Positions 10,245 through 21,384 of a stretch of DNA of 64,000 nucleotides are shown one piece after another. Source of the stretch: Proteles cristata cristata (Eukaryota > Chordata > Mammalia > Carnivora > Hyaenidae); assembly GCA_017311185.1 (NCBI GenBank), contig JAESUZ010002877.1, forward strand, positions 487,001 to 551,000. The letters run 5' to 3'. The notes beneath the pieces are model-generated. The model was given only the letters and a program-made list of their open reading frames with translations, searched no databases and was not told the DNA's origin. Numbering within the stretch: position 1 is the stretch's first letter; the number at the start of each line of letters is the position of its first letter. The position numbers and the translations under genes are program-made.

Positions 10245-10463
10245 GGGGGTGCCTGGGTGGCTTAGTTAGTTAAGTATCTGGCTTCGGCTCAGGTCATGAT
10301 CTCACAGTTTGTGGGTTCAAGCCCCACATCGGGCTCTGTACTGACAGCTCAGAGCCTGGAGCCTGCTTCAGATTGTCTTCCTATGTTCCCCACCCCCCCA
10401 CTTGTGCTCTGTCTCTCAAAACTAAATACATGTAAAAAAAAACAAAACAAAACCTTATTTTTA
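10245..10463 (+). mobile_element. Felid SINEC
   Basis: Head gggggtgcctgggtggctta, B-box-like gtgggttcaagcccc, body ctgacagctcagagcctgg, then a CT tract and an A-rich tail ending in aaaacaaaacaaaacc. No clear TSD was found, so it is older or its flanks have decayed. Confidence 0.95.
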
Positions 10464-10490
10464 AATGAATGAATGAATGAATGAATAAAA
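10464..10490 (+). repeat. (TGAA)n short tandem repeat
   Basis: Five to six tgaa units directly after the SINE tail. Confidence 0.9.
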
Positions 10491-11090
10491 GACAGAGCTC
10501 TGGGATCCAGGCTGTGGTACATGGCTAAGTGTCCCCACCAGTTTCTTGCTCTAGTAGCTGCTTCAGGGAAGCCGGTGCCAGCGGTGTTTTCCTGGATTCA
10601 CCTGTCTCACCAGATTGTGGGCTGGTGATTTGCTCAGCAACCCCAATTCCCCGGTGAGTTCAAGAAACGTCATCGATTTTCAGTGTGTACAACATTTTCT
10701 TGTAGGGAGAGGAATGACAGAATCTAAACTTTTTTTTTACGTGCCACAGCTGAATCTAGAATTCTATTGTGTGGTGGGGATTTTTTCCAACAAAATTCAA
10801 AATTCATAATAGTCTGGGCCTGCTTGGCATGGGCTCAAGTCAGCCAGGTTGCAAGATCATAAGGATGGCAGAGCCCAATGGTAAGCATCCTAAGTCATGT
10901 TCTAAGTACTCTATTAAACAGAGCCAAGAAGCATGCATACATTTTTAATACCCACCAAAATGATTGAAATTTAAGTTTGGGCACCCAGGTTTTCACCCTT
11001 CTGAACACTTATCCCTCTGGGGTACCAAATAATTGAGGTCTTTTTACACAGGCTCAAAATAGCTGAGTGAAGAGACTCTAAATCAAGTTG
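10491..11090. other. Unassigned DNA
   Basis: No exon, RNA gene or clear repeat is recognised. Confidence 0.4.
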
Positions 11091-11108
11091 AAGTCTTCCT
11101 TTCTTTTT

Positions 11109-11335
11109 CTTTTTTTCCTTTTTAATTTTTTTAAATGTTTTATTTATTTTTGAGAGAGAAACAGCATGAGCAAAGGAGGGGTAGAGAGAGAGAGAGGGAG
11201 ACACAGAATTGGAAGCAGGCTCCAGGCTCTGAGCTGTCAGCACAGAGCCCTATACGGGGTTTAAACCCACAAACCGTGAGATCATGACCTGAGCTGAAGT
11301 CGGACACTTAACTGACTGAGCCACCCAGGCGCCCC
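11109..11335 (-). mobile_element. Felid SINEC, antisense
   Basis: Full-length copy ending gagccacccaggcgcccc, flanked by the TSD cttcctttctttttctt (before about 11109 and after 11335). The body ctgagctgtcagcacagagc is intact. Confidence 0.97.
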
Positions 11336-11715
11336 TTCCTTTCTTTTTCTTAGTTATTGTTTAAGAAACCTTAAGTTAGAAATGTGCGCATACATCATGT
11401 TCCACGTTAATGACCCCTGGGCTGAACTTTTCCTGGTACCAGGAGGTTGGGCCTGAGTCCAGTACCCTAGGAATAGGCGCCCAGCTCCTACTCTGATCTG
11501 GAAATCTCTGCTCAGGTCCTTTGCTGAGAGGCAAAGCTGGCCTCTCAGAGTTCAGCAACATACCCTGGGAGCTGGGATTGCTACAGCTGGGTTGTCGCAG
11601 CTAATGTGCTAATGAATTCATGAAGCCGCCTAGTGGAATGAGGTTATAGGGAGGTGTAGGGAAAGTTCCCTTCTCTGTTTGCTTAAAAAAAAAAAAAGGC
11701 TTTTTATGAGTGAGT
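11336..11715. other. Unassigned DNA with a short poly(A) run
   Basis: No gene is visible. An A13 tract at about 11685-11697 precedes the CA repeat. Confidence 0.4.
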
Positions 11716-11716
11716 A

Positions 11717-11739
11717 CGCACACACACACACACACACGC

Positions 11740-11771
<32 letters not shown>

Positions 11772-11772
11772 G
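11717..11772. repeat. (CA)n microsatellite
   Basis: About 27 CA units with two acg interruptions. The frames of alternating His/Thr or Cys/Val over it are artefacts. Confidence 0.97.
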
Positions 11773-11879
11773 AAGCCTCTAACCTGATAAAAACTTCCCT
11801 TTCCAACTGTCCCAAATTACTCAAGGTGATTTTCCCACCTCTGAGAGCTCATATTCTCAGGTTCTGGCCTGATTCTGCT

Positions 11880-12092
11880 CTTCCACTTCTGGGCTCCAAT
11901 TCCCTTACTCAAAATGCAGGTTTCTTTATTGGTCTCATTTTCATGGCGTTCCTCCCTTTTGCCAGCAGTGTCTTCTCTCTTCTTGTAGACTGAAAGCATG
12001 TGAAGAGCGTGGCCCGTGTCTTATTCTTATTGACTCTTGTATATTCCTAAGCTCCTGGAATCCAAAAACCTCACTTAAATGCTCAACAAATG
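11880..12092 (+). mobile_element. L2 LINE 3' end
   Basis: The ggcccgtgtcttattcttattgac, ctaagctcctggaatcc and aatgctcaacaaatgttttt parts form the usual L2 3' terminus. Confidence 0.55.
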
Positions 12093-12097
12093 TTTTT

Positions 12098-12295
12098 TGT
12101 TTGAGAGTATTTATTATATGCCAGATAGTGTTCTAGGTAATCCACGTGGATTAATTCATTTAACCATCCCAACCAACCCTAATACTATCCCCATTTTACA
12201 GACGGGGAAACTGGTAGACAAATAGGTGAAGTAACTGTGCAAAGCTCACAGAGCCAGTAAACCAGGGCAGAGCTGAGATTTGAATCCAGGTTTTT
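12098..12295 (-). mobile_element. MIR SINE, antisense
   Basis: It reads as reversed MIR: tattatatgccagatagtg, ttaattcatttaaccatcc, tccccattttacagacgggg, and gagatttgaatccagg at the far end. Nearly full length. Confidence 0.85.
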
Positions 12296-12319
12296 ATCTG
12301 GATCCATTGACTATTTTCT

Positions 12320-12553
12320 TTTTCTTTTCTTTCTTTTTTTTATGTTTAATTTATTTTTTAAGAGAGGGAGAGTGCGAGCAGGGGAGGGACAGAAAGAGAC
12401 AGAGAGAGAGAGAGAGAATCCAAAGACAGACCCCAGGCTCTGAGCTAGCTGTCGGCACAGAGCCCGCTGCGGGGCTCGAACCCACGAGCCATGAGATCAT
12501 GACCCGAGCCAAAGTTGGATGCTCAACCACCTGAGCCACCCAGGTGTCTCTTT
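12320..12553 (-). mobile_element. Felid SINEC, antisense
   Basis: Full length, with B-box complement ctcgaacccacgagcc, body ctgtcggcacagagcc and head gagccacccaggtg. Perfect 14-bp TSD attgactattttct (12306-12319 and 12554-12567). The 62-84 residue frames here are SINE translations. Confidence 0.97.
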
Positions 12554-12567
12554 ATTGACTATTTTCT

Positions 12568-12894
12568 AAGTGATTTGGCTAGATTGCCTCATTCAGTGTG
12601 CAGAAAGACATTGTAATGATTTATTAGCATAGTCCCCGAAAGCTGTTCTTTGCTGTCATAGCCACAGAACCACAGGCTAGGTTTAACTTTCCAAAGGATA
12701 TTTGCAGTGCTCACTGTGTCATAAATGAGCTCCATGGTTTTGCTCCCAACTAGGCGGTCCTTGCATGGCTGGGAAGCCCTAGGACTGTGTGGAAGGTATT
12801 GTGGGGATGTGGAGCCACAGCTATTTCCCTTTCACATTTGCAATCTGGGGAGGAAGAAAGCAGACTTATGACACTTGCAAAGCAAGGATATTGT
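12568..12894. other. Unassigned DNA
   Basis: No gene or clear repeat is recognised. Confidence 0.4.
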
Positions 12895-13275
12895 GATGGT
12901 TAATTGTATGTGTCAACTTGACTGGGCCATGGGATGCCCAGATAGCTGGTTAAACATTATTTCTGGAAATGCCTATGAGAGTGTTTCTGCATGAGATTAG
13001 CATTTAAATTGGTGCACTCAGTAAAACAGAGTGCCCTCTCCAACACAGGTGGGCATCATTTAACCCACTGAGGGCTTGAACAGAACAAAAAGTGGAGAAA
13101 AGATGAATTTACCCCTCTTTTCCTGCCTGTCTGAGCTGGGACACTGGTATTGTCCTGCCCTTGAACTGGGCCTTGCAAATTGGCTCCCCTAGTTCTCAGG
13201 ACTTTCTGACTCCAGAGGGGTTTATGGTGCTATGAGGTATACGTCCTCAAGTCTTCAGATTGTGGTTTTGTAGAA
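12895..13275 (+). mobile_element. Old LTR-like interspersed repeat
   Basis: It starts tgatggttaattgtatgtgt and proceeds caacttgactgggcc, gggatgcccagatagctgg, gcatgagattagcatttaa and gaacagaacaaaaagtgg, the order of a widespread mammalian LTR-like repeat. The class (ERVL or MaLR) is not certain. 3' part lost. Confidence 0.5.
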
Positions 13276-13345
13276 GGATGTGGGGAGAAGCAGGAGACCC
13301 CTGGCCTGCAGGTCACTTTGTTTTAGCTGCCACCATCATCTGTTG

Positions 13346-13758
13346 TTGTTGTTTTTTTTAATTTATTTATTTTTGAGAGAGAATGAGCAGGGGAGGAGCA
13401 GAGAGAGAGAGGGAGAGAGAGGATCCCAAGAGGCTCCACACTGTCAGTGCAGAGTCCAGTGCGAAGCTCCAACCCACAAACCGAGAGATCATGATCTGAG
13501 CCAAAATCAAGAGTCAGATGTTTATGGCTCAGTTGGTTGAGCGTCCAACTTCAGCTCAGGTCATGATCTCTTGGTTCATAAGTTCAAGTCCCATCAGGCC
13601 CTGTGCTGACAGCTCAGAGCCTGAAGCCTGCTTCAGATTCTGTGTCTCCCTCTCTCTCTGCCCCTCCCCCACTCACGCTCTGTCTCCCTCTCTCAAAAAT
13701 AAATAAACATTAAAAAAAAAAGTCAGATGTTTACCTGACCGAGCCACTCAGGTGCCCC
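13346..13758 (-). mobile_element. Felid SINEC, antisense, split by a second SINE
   Basis: The outer copy runs from the T-tract at 13346 to caggtgccccc at 13758 with TSD catctgttg (13337-13345 and 13759-13767). At 13524 it is interrupted by a plus-strand SINE and resumes at about 13734 with ctgaccgagccactcagg. Confidence 0.95.
13524..13720 (+). mobile_element. Felid SINEC nested in another SINEC
   Basis: The inner copy starts at tggctcagttggttgagcg, so the first dozen bases of the head are missing, and ends in a poly(A). The TSD agtcagatgttta, present before it and again at about 13721, was copied from the host SINE. Opposite orientation to its host. Confidence 0.95.
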
Positions 13759-13869
13759 CATCTGTTGGTTCTTCAGAGTTAAGTGCCTCGTGTCCTTTTT
13801 GTGAAGTGTACACATTTCCCAAAGGAAAGTCATGTGTAGTGTAAGCAAAAAGATCTTTTGATACGGAGC

Positions 13870-14010
13870 GAAGAGACCTAGAGTCTAGCCCCATCCCAGT
13901 CACTATCTCTGTAGATAACAGAGACCCAGAATCCCCTGTTCCCCTCTGAAATAAAAGGGTTGGACTGGCTATCTCTGAGGACTCTTCCAGCTACAAGACC
14001 CTGCAGTCTT
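13870..14010 (+). mobile_element. MIR-related SINE remnant
   Basis: The agggttggactggctatctctgaggactcttccagct stretch resembles the 3' portion of a MIR-like CORE-SINE. Diverged. Confidence 0.4.
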
Positions 14011-15060
14011 TGATTATAGGCGGGCTCCCTGGACAGCCTTCATTCCGGGATAGGGCAGATGGCACAAAAGCCCGAATTAGAAGACTCTCTTGGATCTCAG
14101 TTTAAATCATCTCTGCCATAGATTTACTGGCGCAATGACCTGTGGGCAGTTATCTGACCAACATGCACACAAGTTTCCCCATAGCCTGAGCCCTAGTTTT
14201 CACCGAGGTGGCTCTGGCCATGGGCGAGGAGAACTTGGGCCAGTGGATTCTGCCAGGACTCCACCAGCTCCCACAGCCCCAGAGCTGCACATTAGCACAG
14301 CTTTGTTTTGGAAAGGTTCAGGGAGAAATGTATTGATATAAGCTGGAAGATGGTTGGTCGCATTAAGACCTCAGCTTCCCCCCCTTCTTTTGGTCCCACT
14401 GGCTACAAAAGGAGCTTTGTCTGCCGTGGGGCAGCCAGTCCAGGAGGTGACCACCAGACAGAACTCAACCTTTAATAGGGCTGCAACGTCTGCTCAGGAA
14501 CATGCAACTCCAAGCTTCTGCACCTCCAGCCCCCTGCATCAATCCAGGTCTGGCTTGGCTCTGAACAGTAGGGCCTGGGATGCACACCAGCTGGGGTCAT
14601 CCATCCCTTGCCTCCCATGCTTATCCTGAACACAAACAGAAATGGCTGGGAACACAGCCGGGTGAGCTAGGGCATTTTCCTTTCTCTGTGGTTCCCTCAA
14701 AGGTACTGTTACAACAGCTGCCCACGGCTTCACCCAGGTCAGGAGAGAGTGTGGTGCATGAATGGCATGGGTAGAACCCTGTACTCAGAGGCTGTGTCTT
14801 CTTCCTCTCCACCCTCTTCCAGCCATGTGCCTCACCCGGTGACCAATCAGCCTGCATCATATCCGAGGGCTAAACAGTGAGATAGAGAAAAATCCATCTC
14901 AGGCAACCCCCTTACTCTGTGGATCCTCTTCCATCCAGGCCCCTCGGGACCTTCACACTCTACTTTTGCACCATTCCATCCCAAGTACCCAACCCTCTAC
15001 TCCCCGTCAGATACTCCAGTATCCTGCTAGCAGGTAAGGCTCATTGTTGGAAAGGGATGT
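14011..15060. other. Unassigned DNA with a weak MIR-like patch
   Basis: A weak MIR-like segment may lie at 14095-14180 (gcgcaatgacctgtgggcag). Short frames on both strands at 14090-14860 lack domains or convincing splice borders. No gene call is made. Confidence 0.35.
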
Positions 15061-15076
15061 TAAATCAAACTAAGCT

Positions 15077-15270
15077 TGGGAGCACCTGGGTGGTTCAGTT
15101 GGTTAAACATCTGACCTCCGCTCAGGTCATGATCCTCGTGGTCCCTGAATTCAAGCCCCACATCAGGCTCTGTGCTGACAGCTCAGAGACTAGAGCCTGC
15201 TTTGGATTCTGTGTGTGTGTCTCTCTCGGCCTCTTTGCTGTCAAAAAACAAATAAATATTAAAAATTTTT
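15077..15270 (+). mobile_element. Felid SINEC
   Basis: Somewhat shortened copy (gagcacctgggtggttcagt head, ctgacagctcagagactag body). Perfect 15-bp TSD aaatcaaactaagct (15062-15076 and 15271-15285). Confidence 0.96.
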
Positions 15271-15285
15271 AAATCAAACTAAGCT

Positions 15286-15400
15286 AGCTGTGATTTCTCT
15301 TTGGGAAGGGATTATGTCTCTCTCTCTGTGTTCCCAAGCCCTCCACAGTGCCTGGCACACCGGAGTCCTCTAATGCCTTTGAGTGAATGAGTGCTAGGGT
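15286..15400 (+). mobile_element. L2 LINE 3' end remnant
   Basis: cctccacagtgcctggcaca and gagtgaatgagtgc recall the L2 terminus. Weak. Confidence 0.35.
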
Positions 15401-15949
15401 TACCAAATTATACTTAATGTGCTTCTCCTCCCAGAGGTACATGCATTTTGTTCCCCGAAATCCCAGTGGAAGAGATATTTGATGGCAGAGCGCTTTTCCA
15501 CAGCCATCAGACCTCACCAAGCTGCCCCTACAAGTAATGTCTGCTCTTCCATGGGTTAGGGGTGGGGAGGGGCTGTTTGTGGGGAAGAGAAGCTACACTG
15601 GCAGGAGAGAGGAAGGAAGCAGTAGTTCTTGGCTCTCTGGAAACATTGCCTAGAGGCACCCTGGATTCTGCCCAGCTTGCAAAAAGAGGATCATTCAACA
15701 TTGTGGCTGCCCCAGCTGCAGAGAAAAACTGAAAGAGTTTGGTCCATCCATAGGCAGCCAGCCAATTGTGTGGCCACAACAACTCTAATAGCCAGTGGAA
15801 TGGGGTAAGTAAAAGCCAGAGGAGAGAGGAGGATTGCGTAGAGCTGGAGATCAGGGCAGGACGTATGACAGATGGAGCCCTCGAGGAGGGAAATGGGTTT
15901 GCACAAACCGGCACTGAGTCTGGATAGGCTTCCCAGGCAGAGTTAAGGC
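15401..15949. other. Unassigned DNA
   Basis: A 156-residue minus-strand frame (15528-15998) spans part of this stretch. It has no recognisable domain, its start is not supported, and its 5' part overlaps a probable L2, so it is not called a gene. Confidence 0.4.
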
Positions 15950-16140
15950 CTAATGGCTGGAAGACACAGGTGTGCTGGAGAAGAGTTTGGCAGGGCATAA
16001 GGTATGGGAAGAGAATAATAAATAGGAAATAAATGTGAAAATGTCCATTGAGATCCAGTTATGGAGGGCCTTGGGCCATGCTAAAGAATCTGAACTTTCT
16101 TCCACAGGCAATGGGAGCATTTTAAGATCTCTTAGCAAAA
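15950..16140 (-). mobile_element. L2 LINE internal 3' part, antisense
   Basis: The words gagggccttgggccatgcta, aagaatctgaactttcttcc and ggcaatgggagcatttt match the antisense L2 ggccttgtaggccatg region. Confidence 0.5.
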
Positions 16141-16204
16141 TAGTGACTTCATTAGAGAAATCAACAAAAATTTGCTCAGCATCAAAGATCAGGCTCTCAA
16201 CCAG

Positions 16205-16325
16205 TGTTATCATATATAATCCTCACAGTGAGTCCATGACATAGGTGACATAATCCTCATCTTATAGTTGAGGAAACTGCAGTACAAAATGGTGAGGGAC
16301 TTGCCCAAGCCACACAGTGAAACCC
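16205..16325 (-). mobile_element. MIR SINE, antisense
   Basis: atcctcacagtgagtccatg, gttgaggaaactgcag and gacttgcccaagccacaca are the core blocks of reversed MIR. Confidence 0.65.
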
Positions 16326-17094
16326 TCATGCAAGAGTACTTGATATTTCCTTCTTGAGCATGCCTTGTGGGTAAGGGAAGTGAGATTGTACTCCAACGAA
16401 ACTGGAATGAACATCAAAGGAATAAAAGGGCAATGTGAAAATACAAGAAATGGTGGAATTAATCAAAGGGTCCAATGGAAAAAAAATCCCAGAGTTACAG
16501 CTGTTTAGCATGCCTCAAAAGAAATTGGTCTCCAATAAAATATCAATGGGTTCCAAAGAGAAAGTCTTTTAGAAAACTACAAGGGATCCCAAGAAACAAA
16601 TAAAATGAGTAAAAAACTAAATAATATCTGGGACATGAGGGCAAAGATCTAGTTTTCTTTGCCCAAGCAGAAACAAGAAAGTAAGAAAATAACTAAGTAA
16701 AAAATAAATAAATAAATAAAACAAAACAACACTCTGGGAAAAGCAAACCACAAAATAAAAAAATCATGGTCCAAAAATAAAACAATGAAAGAGGTAAGAT
16801 GACTTGGAGCAAATGATGGCACATAACTAAGAATATCTATTTGATCTTGGGGCTAAGGACATTGTCTTCTGAGTGACACAGGTGTCTTCCCTTGGACATA
16901 CGGAGAAAGAAGAAATACAATCAGAGGCCATCATTGGGCCCTGTGATATTTACCCACACAAAATGCATTACTCTGGTTGCTAGGCATTGGTCTTCAACTT
17001 TTAAAATGGACCATGAACAAAGAAGGGAAAGTTTCACTATGATTTTTCAGGCAGGATATAATGTGACTATGCTTGACAACGTAGAAATTAAAAA
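16326..17094. other. A-rich stretch, probably old LINE-derived
   Basis: Strongly A-rich in the plus strand, with an (AAAT)n tract at about 16698-16722. It resembles L1M 3'-UTR-like sequence but cannot be placed. A possible L2 piece (attactctggttgctaggc) lies near 16970. No gene. Confidence 0.35.
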
Positions 17095-17645
17095 ATAGCT
17101 GATAGAAGCACTTAGCAACCTAAGTGTCCATCAGTAGATGAATGGATAAAGATGTGGTGTATGTATACACATGGAATATTAGCCATAAAAAGGAATGAAA
17201 TCTTGCCATCTGTGACATGAATGGACCAAGACGATATTACACTAAGTGAAATAAGGCAGACAGAGAAAGACAAATACCATATGATTTCACTTCATATGAA
17301 ATCTAGAAAACAAACAAGTGAGCAAACAAAACAAAAGAAAAGCAGACTCATAGATACAGAAAACAAGCTGGTGGTTGCCAGAGGGGAGGAGTGTGAGGGG
17401 ATGGGCGATACGGGTGAAGAGAATTAAGAACAAAACTTTCAGTTGTAAAATAAATAAATTACAGAAACAAAAAGTAGAGCATAGGGAATATAGTTAATAA
17501 CATCATAATAACTTTGTATAATGAGAGATGGTAGCCAGACCTATTGTGGTGATCATTTCATAATGTGTAGAAATATCAAATCACTCTCTTATACTCCTGA
17601 CACTAATATAGTAGTGTCTGCCAATTATAATTCAATAAAAATTAG
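17095..17645 (+). mobile_element. L1M LINE 3' end
   Basis: A clear 3' terminal L1: gtccatcagtagatgaatgg, gaatattagccataaaaagg, atgaatggaccaag, catatgatttcacttcatat, tggtggttgccagagg, ttgtataatgagagatggta and a final attataattcaataaaaat. This terminus belongs to the mammalian L1M group; the 68-residue frame over it is repeat-derived. Truncated 5', no ORF2 left. Confidence 0.85.
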
Positions 17646-17652
17646 CTGAGAG

Positions 17653-17854
17653 GAGCCTGGGCAACTCAATTGATTAAGCATCCAACTCTTAGTTTCGGCT
17701 CAGGTCATGATCTTGCTGTTGTTGAGTTCGAGCCTTGCATCAGGCTCTGCACCGTCAGTGTGGAGCTTCCTTGGGATTCTCAGTTTCTCTCTCTCTCTGC
17801 CCTTCTCCCATTCTCTCTTTCTCAAAATAGGTAAACTTAAAAAACAAAAACGAG
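17653..17854 (+). mobile_element. Older carnivore SINEC
   Basis: This diverged type has gagcctgggcaactcaattg as head, cagtgtggagcttccttggg in place of the usual body, and ends aaaacaaaaacg. The TSD aaattagctgagag is perfect (17639-17652 and 17855-17868), so it landed at the very 3' end of the L1 tail. Confidence 0.93.
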
Positions 17855-17868
17855 AAATTAGCTGAGAG

Positions 17869-18784
17869 AAGCGGGAGAGGAGGAAGCCATGATGGTGATG
17901 CTGATACCCTACTTTATGGGGTAAGGAGTCAAGTACAACTGAGAGCTGATGAAACAGAGTTATCAAGAGGGGAATTAGCAACAATGAATGTATCCATTAG
18001 AATTCAAGAAAAAAGGAGTTGTTAGGGTAACTAGACCTTACACAGTTATAGGAGCTGCTTAAATGGTACATGTGAGCCCACTGCCTCTGTGCCCCGTGAT
18101 GGGTCTGAGGTCAGTAGCGCTGGCAGTTGAGAGGAAGGGTTGGAAGGGGGGAAGAGGAAGAACACCCTGGTACCCACAAGGGCAGCCAGAAATCCACATC
18201 TGTCTCTGTGCCTCCAACTGCATGGTGTAGGTGAGCTTCTGGATAGGCCGTGCCCCTCCTGCATGTGCACCTTCTGCCTTCCAGCATTTGCACAAACGTC
18301 CCCCATGGCTAACCCGTACTTGGAAACACCTCGGGGACGGAATGTGAGGGGATGTAGCTCTTATTTAGTTAAGTTGACACATTGATATGCTCTGAAAAAT
18401 GGCAAGAGGGACTTGGGTGATTGTCCCACGGTGGGCTCCCTGGAAGCAGACATCGGGACGGTTCAGGGCACGTGAAGTTTATCAGGATGGACACCCGTGA
18501 AAAGATGGAGAAAGAAAAAAATGGACAGAGGGAGACATCAACTGTGATGCAGACCCAACAAAGCCTCCACCAACCTGGCCCAAGCACTAGAGTGAGAGCA
18601 TTCACTGTGAGAGCTCCGCGTTTGGGGTAAACGGACTCACCCCCTTGCTGTTCTCAGTTGCTGGTGACAGGATACCCAGAAAGGGTGCGACGTGGGGCCA
18701 GGTGGCTCTCCATACCTCCGAGGCTGACCTTGCGTGAGCTGCCAGCTGGTGGCCATCTGCTGACCACACTCCTTACAGCTGGGC
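17869..18784. other. Unassigned DNA, no gene recognised
   Basis: Unique-looking sequence with short frames on both strands (60-94 residues), none with a domain or good splice borders. Confidence 0.4.
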
Positions 18785-18796
18785 AGCAAGTCCGTT

Positions 18797-19025
18797 TTGT
18801 TTTGTTTTGTTTTTTAATGTTTTATTTATTTCTGAGAGAGAGAGAGACTGCGTGAGCAGGGGAGGGTCAGAGAGAGAGGGAGACACAGAATCCAAAGCAG
18901 GCTCCAGGCTCTGAGCTAGCTGTCAGCACAGAGCCCGACGCGGGGCTCAAACCCATGAACCGTGAGATCATGACCTGAGCCAAAGGAAGTCGAACGCTTA
19001 ACTGACTGAGCCATACAGGCACCCC
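18797..19025 (-). mobile_element. Felid SINEC, antisense
   Basis: Full length; the tail side begins with (TTTTG)n-like sequence. Head gagccatacaggcacccc. Perfect TSD agcaagtccgtt (18785-18796 and 19026-19037). Confidence 0.97.
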
Positions 19026-19037
19026 AGCAAGTCCGTT

Positions 19038-20137
19038 CTTGAAAGGAGGTCTGGGTGATGCTTTTCCATGTCCCCCCAATGTGGACGCATGAGCTAAGTC
19101 CTGCTTTATCAGAGCAGGGAGAAAACAGATAATGTCCCCAGAGGGTCCACCAGAACACAGCAGTTATCAGTGTATGACTTACAGAAAGCAAGGTTTACTG
19201 GCTGAGCCCAAAATCGAAGCAGTGAAAAGCCATAGCCTCTGAGAGGCAAGACCGAATTCAAGAAATGAAATGGAAATCTGTTTTTAACTATAAGCCCTTC
19301 TGCACCATTTGATTTTTTTCAAACCATGTGCATGTGGCTCTTAGATTAAATATGTGTAAAATTTTTAAAAATTCTTGTCTGTCTGGTTCCAAAGCAACAT
19401 CCCAGAGTCATGCCCTAAGCAGGCCTATTTGCGGGGCACACAGAACCTTCATTTTCTCCAGGGGAGGCAAGCGCAGCTGTGAGTGCCTGGCCTGGCCTTG
19501 GCATATGATGTCTGGTCCCTCAATTCCCAAGGCAGGAAGCTGGCCAACTCCTTCATCTCATGCCCCAAATGGGCAGGAGCCTGGCCCCAAGAGTCAGGGG
19601 AAATAGCAGCCCTTGCATTGTGCTGGATCAGGGTCCTCTCCATTCCCCCTGGCGAGCCGCTGGGTTTGTAATCACTGAGAACAAGGGTGCCCTGTGGCAT
19701 ATCCTGGACCCTCCCGAGCTCTAACATGTCTGATCCAAATTCCAAGCAGCAGAGCTCAGCCCCTGAAGAATGCCAGCGGCCAGGTTGATGCGGGAGGATG
19801 GGCTTGTCCAGAGCGAAGTACTCCTCGAAGTCTAGCTGAACCGATGATTATATAGGAGGGTCAGTGTATCAGGTGATGGCCCTTCTTACTTAAAAAAGTT
19901 GTTTTTTATTTATGAACAGAATACAACTACAACACAGAAAGTTAGGAGAATAAAGACAGGTTGGCCTAACTCCACCCCTCTAACACAATCATTGCCTGTT
20001 TGCGGTATTTCCTCTCACTTCCTTCTCTGCATCTGGTTTTTTTTAACCTAATTGTCATCACACTGAAGGTAAATGTTGACCCTTGCATCTTCTGCTAAAT
20101 TTTTATCATATGCATTTTCTATACTGTTATCTAAGCT
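19038..20137. other. Unassigned DNA
   Basis: No exon or clear repeat is recognised. Frames at 19328-19745 occur on both strands without domains. Confidence 0.4.
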
Positions 20138-20154
20138 CCAGAGCTATCGTTTTA

Positions 20155-20375
20155 TTTTTTCTTATTTTTTTAAGTTTATTTATTTATTTTGACAGAGAAG
20201 AGAGAGAGAGAGACAGCATGAGTGACAGAGGGGCAGAGAGGGGAGAGAGAGAAAATTCCAAGCAGGCTCTGTGCTACCAGCGCAGATCTCAACACAGGGC
20301 TTGAACCTGAGCCTGATCATGACCTGAGACAAAACCAAGAATCGGATGCTTAACCAGCTGAGCCACCAGGCACCT
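20155..20375 (-). mobile_element. Felid SINEC, antisense
   Basis: Diverged copy with GA-rich body and gagccaccaggcacc head. A 17-bp TSD with two differences (ccagagctatcgtttta at 20138-20154, ccagaactatcatttta at 20376-20392) shows its age. Confidence 0.94.
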
Positions 20376-20429
20376 CCAGAACTATCATTTTAAATAGCAC
20401 CATAATCTGATGTCAGAGATTTTGTTCCA

Positions 20430-20505
20430 GAACCTAGTAACGCAGGACCCCGGTGCACAGTAGACAATTAATACATCCATCTTTTTAATGAATGGAATGG
20501 GTGAC
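20430..20505 (+). mobile_element. L2 LINE 3' end remnant
   Basis: ggtgcacagtagacaattaa and ttaatgaatggaatgggtga resemble a decayed L2 terminus. Confidence 0.35.
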
Positions 20506-21384
20506 TGGGCCACAATTTGTTTTACTTTTCTCCCACCGTGAGGTATTTAAGGAATTTGTTTCCGATTTTTCAAACACGTTGTTTTATTTCTTTCCTGGAC
20601 ATCCTTCCTTTTTCCCTTGTTCATTCCATTTCCTGAACAAGTCCCCAAACTCCACTCTTTGCCTGCCTCTCCCAAATCACTCAGTCCTTCGCGTATCCTA
20701 AGCCAGTCAGGTGTGCACTGAGCGAACCCCGTGCACTGAGCGAGCCCCGTGCACTGGGCTCCATGAGAAAAGGCAGATGGTGCTGATGGGTGGGTTGCGA
20801 AGTGGGAACCCCAGGGCCATGTGAGCTGCGCCCTCCGTGGACTTCAGAGTCTGTGTGTTCTGTCAACGCTGCTGTCACCATCGAGCACCCTTCGTCTTGA
20901 AATAGTGACCCAGACCCTGCTAGTTATTTCATCTCGGTGCTTATGTTTTTCATGTGAATTTAAACATTCACCCGTCACGAACATGAAACATAAACACTCA
21001 ACGCGCCGTGGCATTTTAATGAGGCTGCGTTCCATTACTTACAATTGTGTAAAAGCTTTTGACCCAGATCACTTCCTTAGGCCTGGCCCATTACAGCCAA
21101 GACAAACTTGGTGTTTTCTGAGCACTTTAAAGGTTAGGGAGAATTATTCTGGGCAGGTGGTGAACACAGAGGGCCCCCTCACCCCAGCTCTGATTAGCTG
21201 GGCCACCAGTTTAACTGAGCCACTCAAAAACTCTTGAAGAAGAAAGGGCTAATGATAAACCACCATCAGAGACCATCACTCACTCACCCTGAAAACGCTC
21301 CCACCCACCTTGGCTTTGCTCCGATGCTTTTCAAGTCAGAGTTACACCCACGGCTCTTAGATGCTTCGTACTGAGCGAGGAAGA
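20506..21384. other. Unassigned DNA with a small tandem repeat
   Basis: Contains the 18-bp tandem repeat listed separately. A 138-residue plus frame (20821-21237) has no recognisable domain and no supported splice borders. Confidence 0.4.
20713..20757 (+). repeat. 18-bp tandem repeat, 2.5 copies
   Basis: The unit gtgcactgagcgaacccc (20713-20730) recurs with one change at 20731-20748 and partly at 20749-20757. Confidence 0.95.

Noticed and set aside
12280..12539. Frames of 62-84 residues on both strands, also near 8514, 18658, 26438 and 35010
   Set aside because: They are translations of SINE copies and their T- or A-rich tails, recognisable by repeated peptides such as the HDLTVHG-like or REREKEG-like words.
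15528..15998. 156-residue minus-strand frame
   Set aside because: No recognised domain, biased to Ser/Leu/Pro, with its 5' part in a probable L2. Start and splice signals are not convincing.
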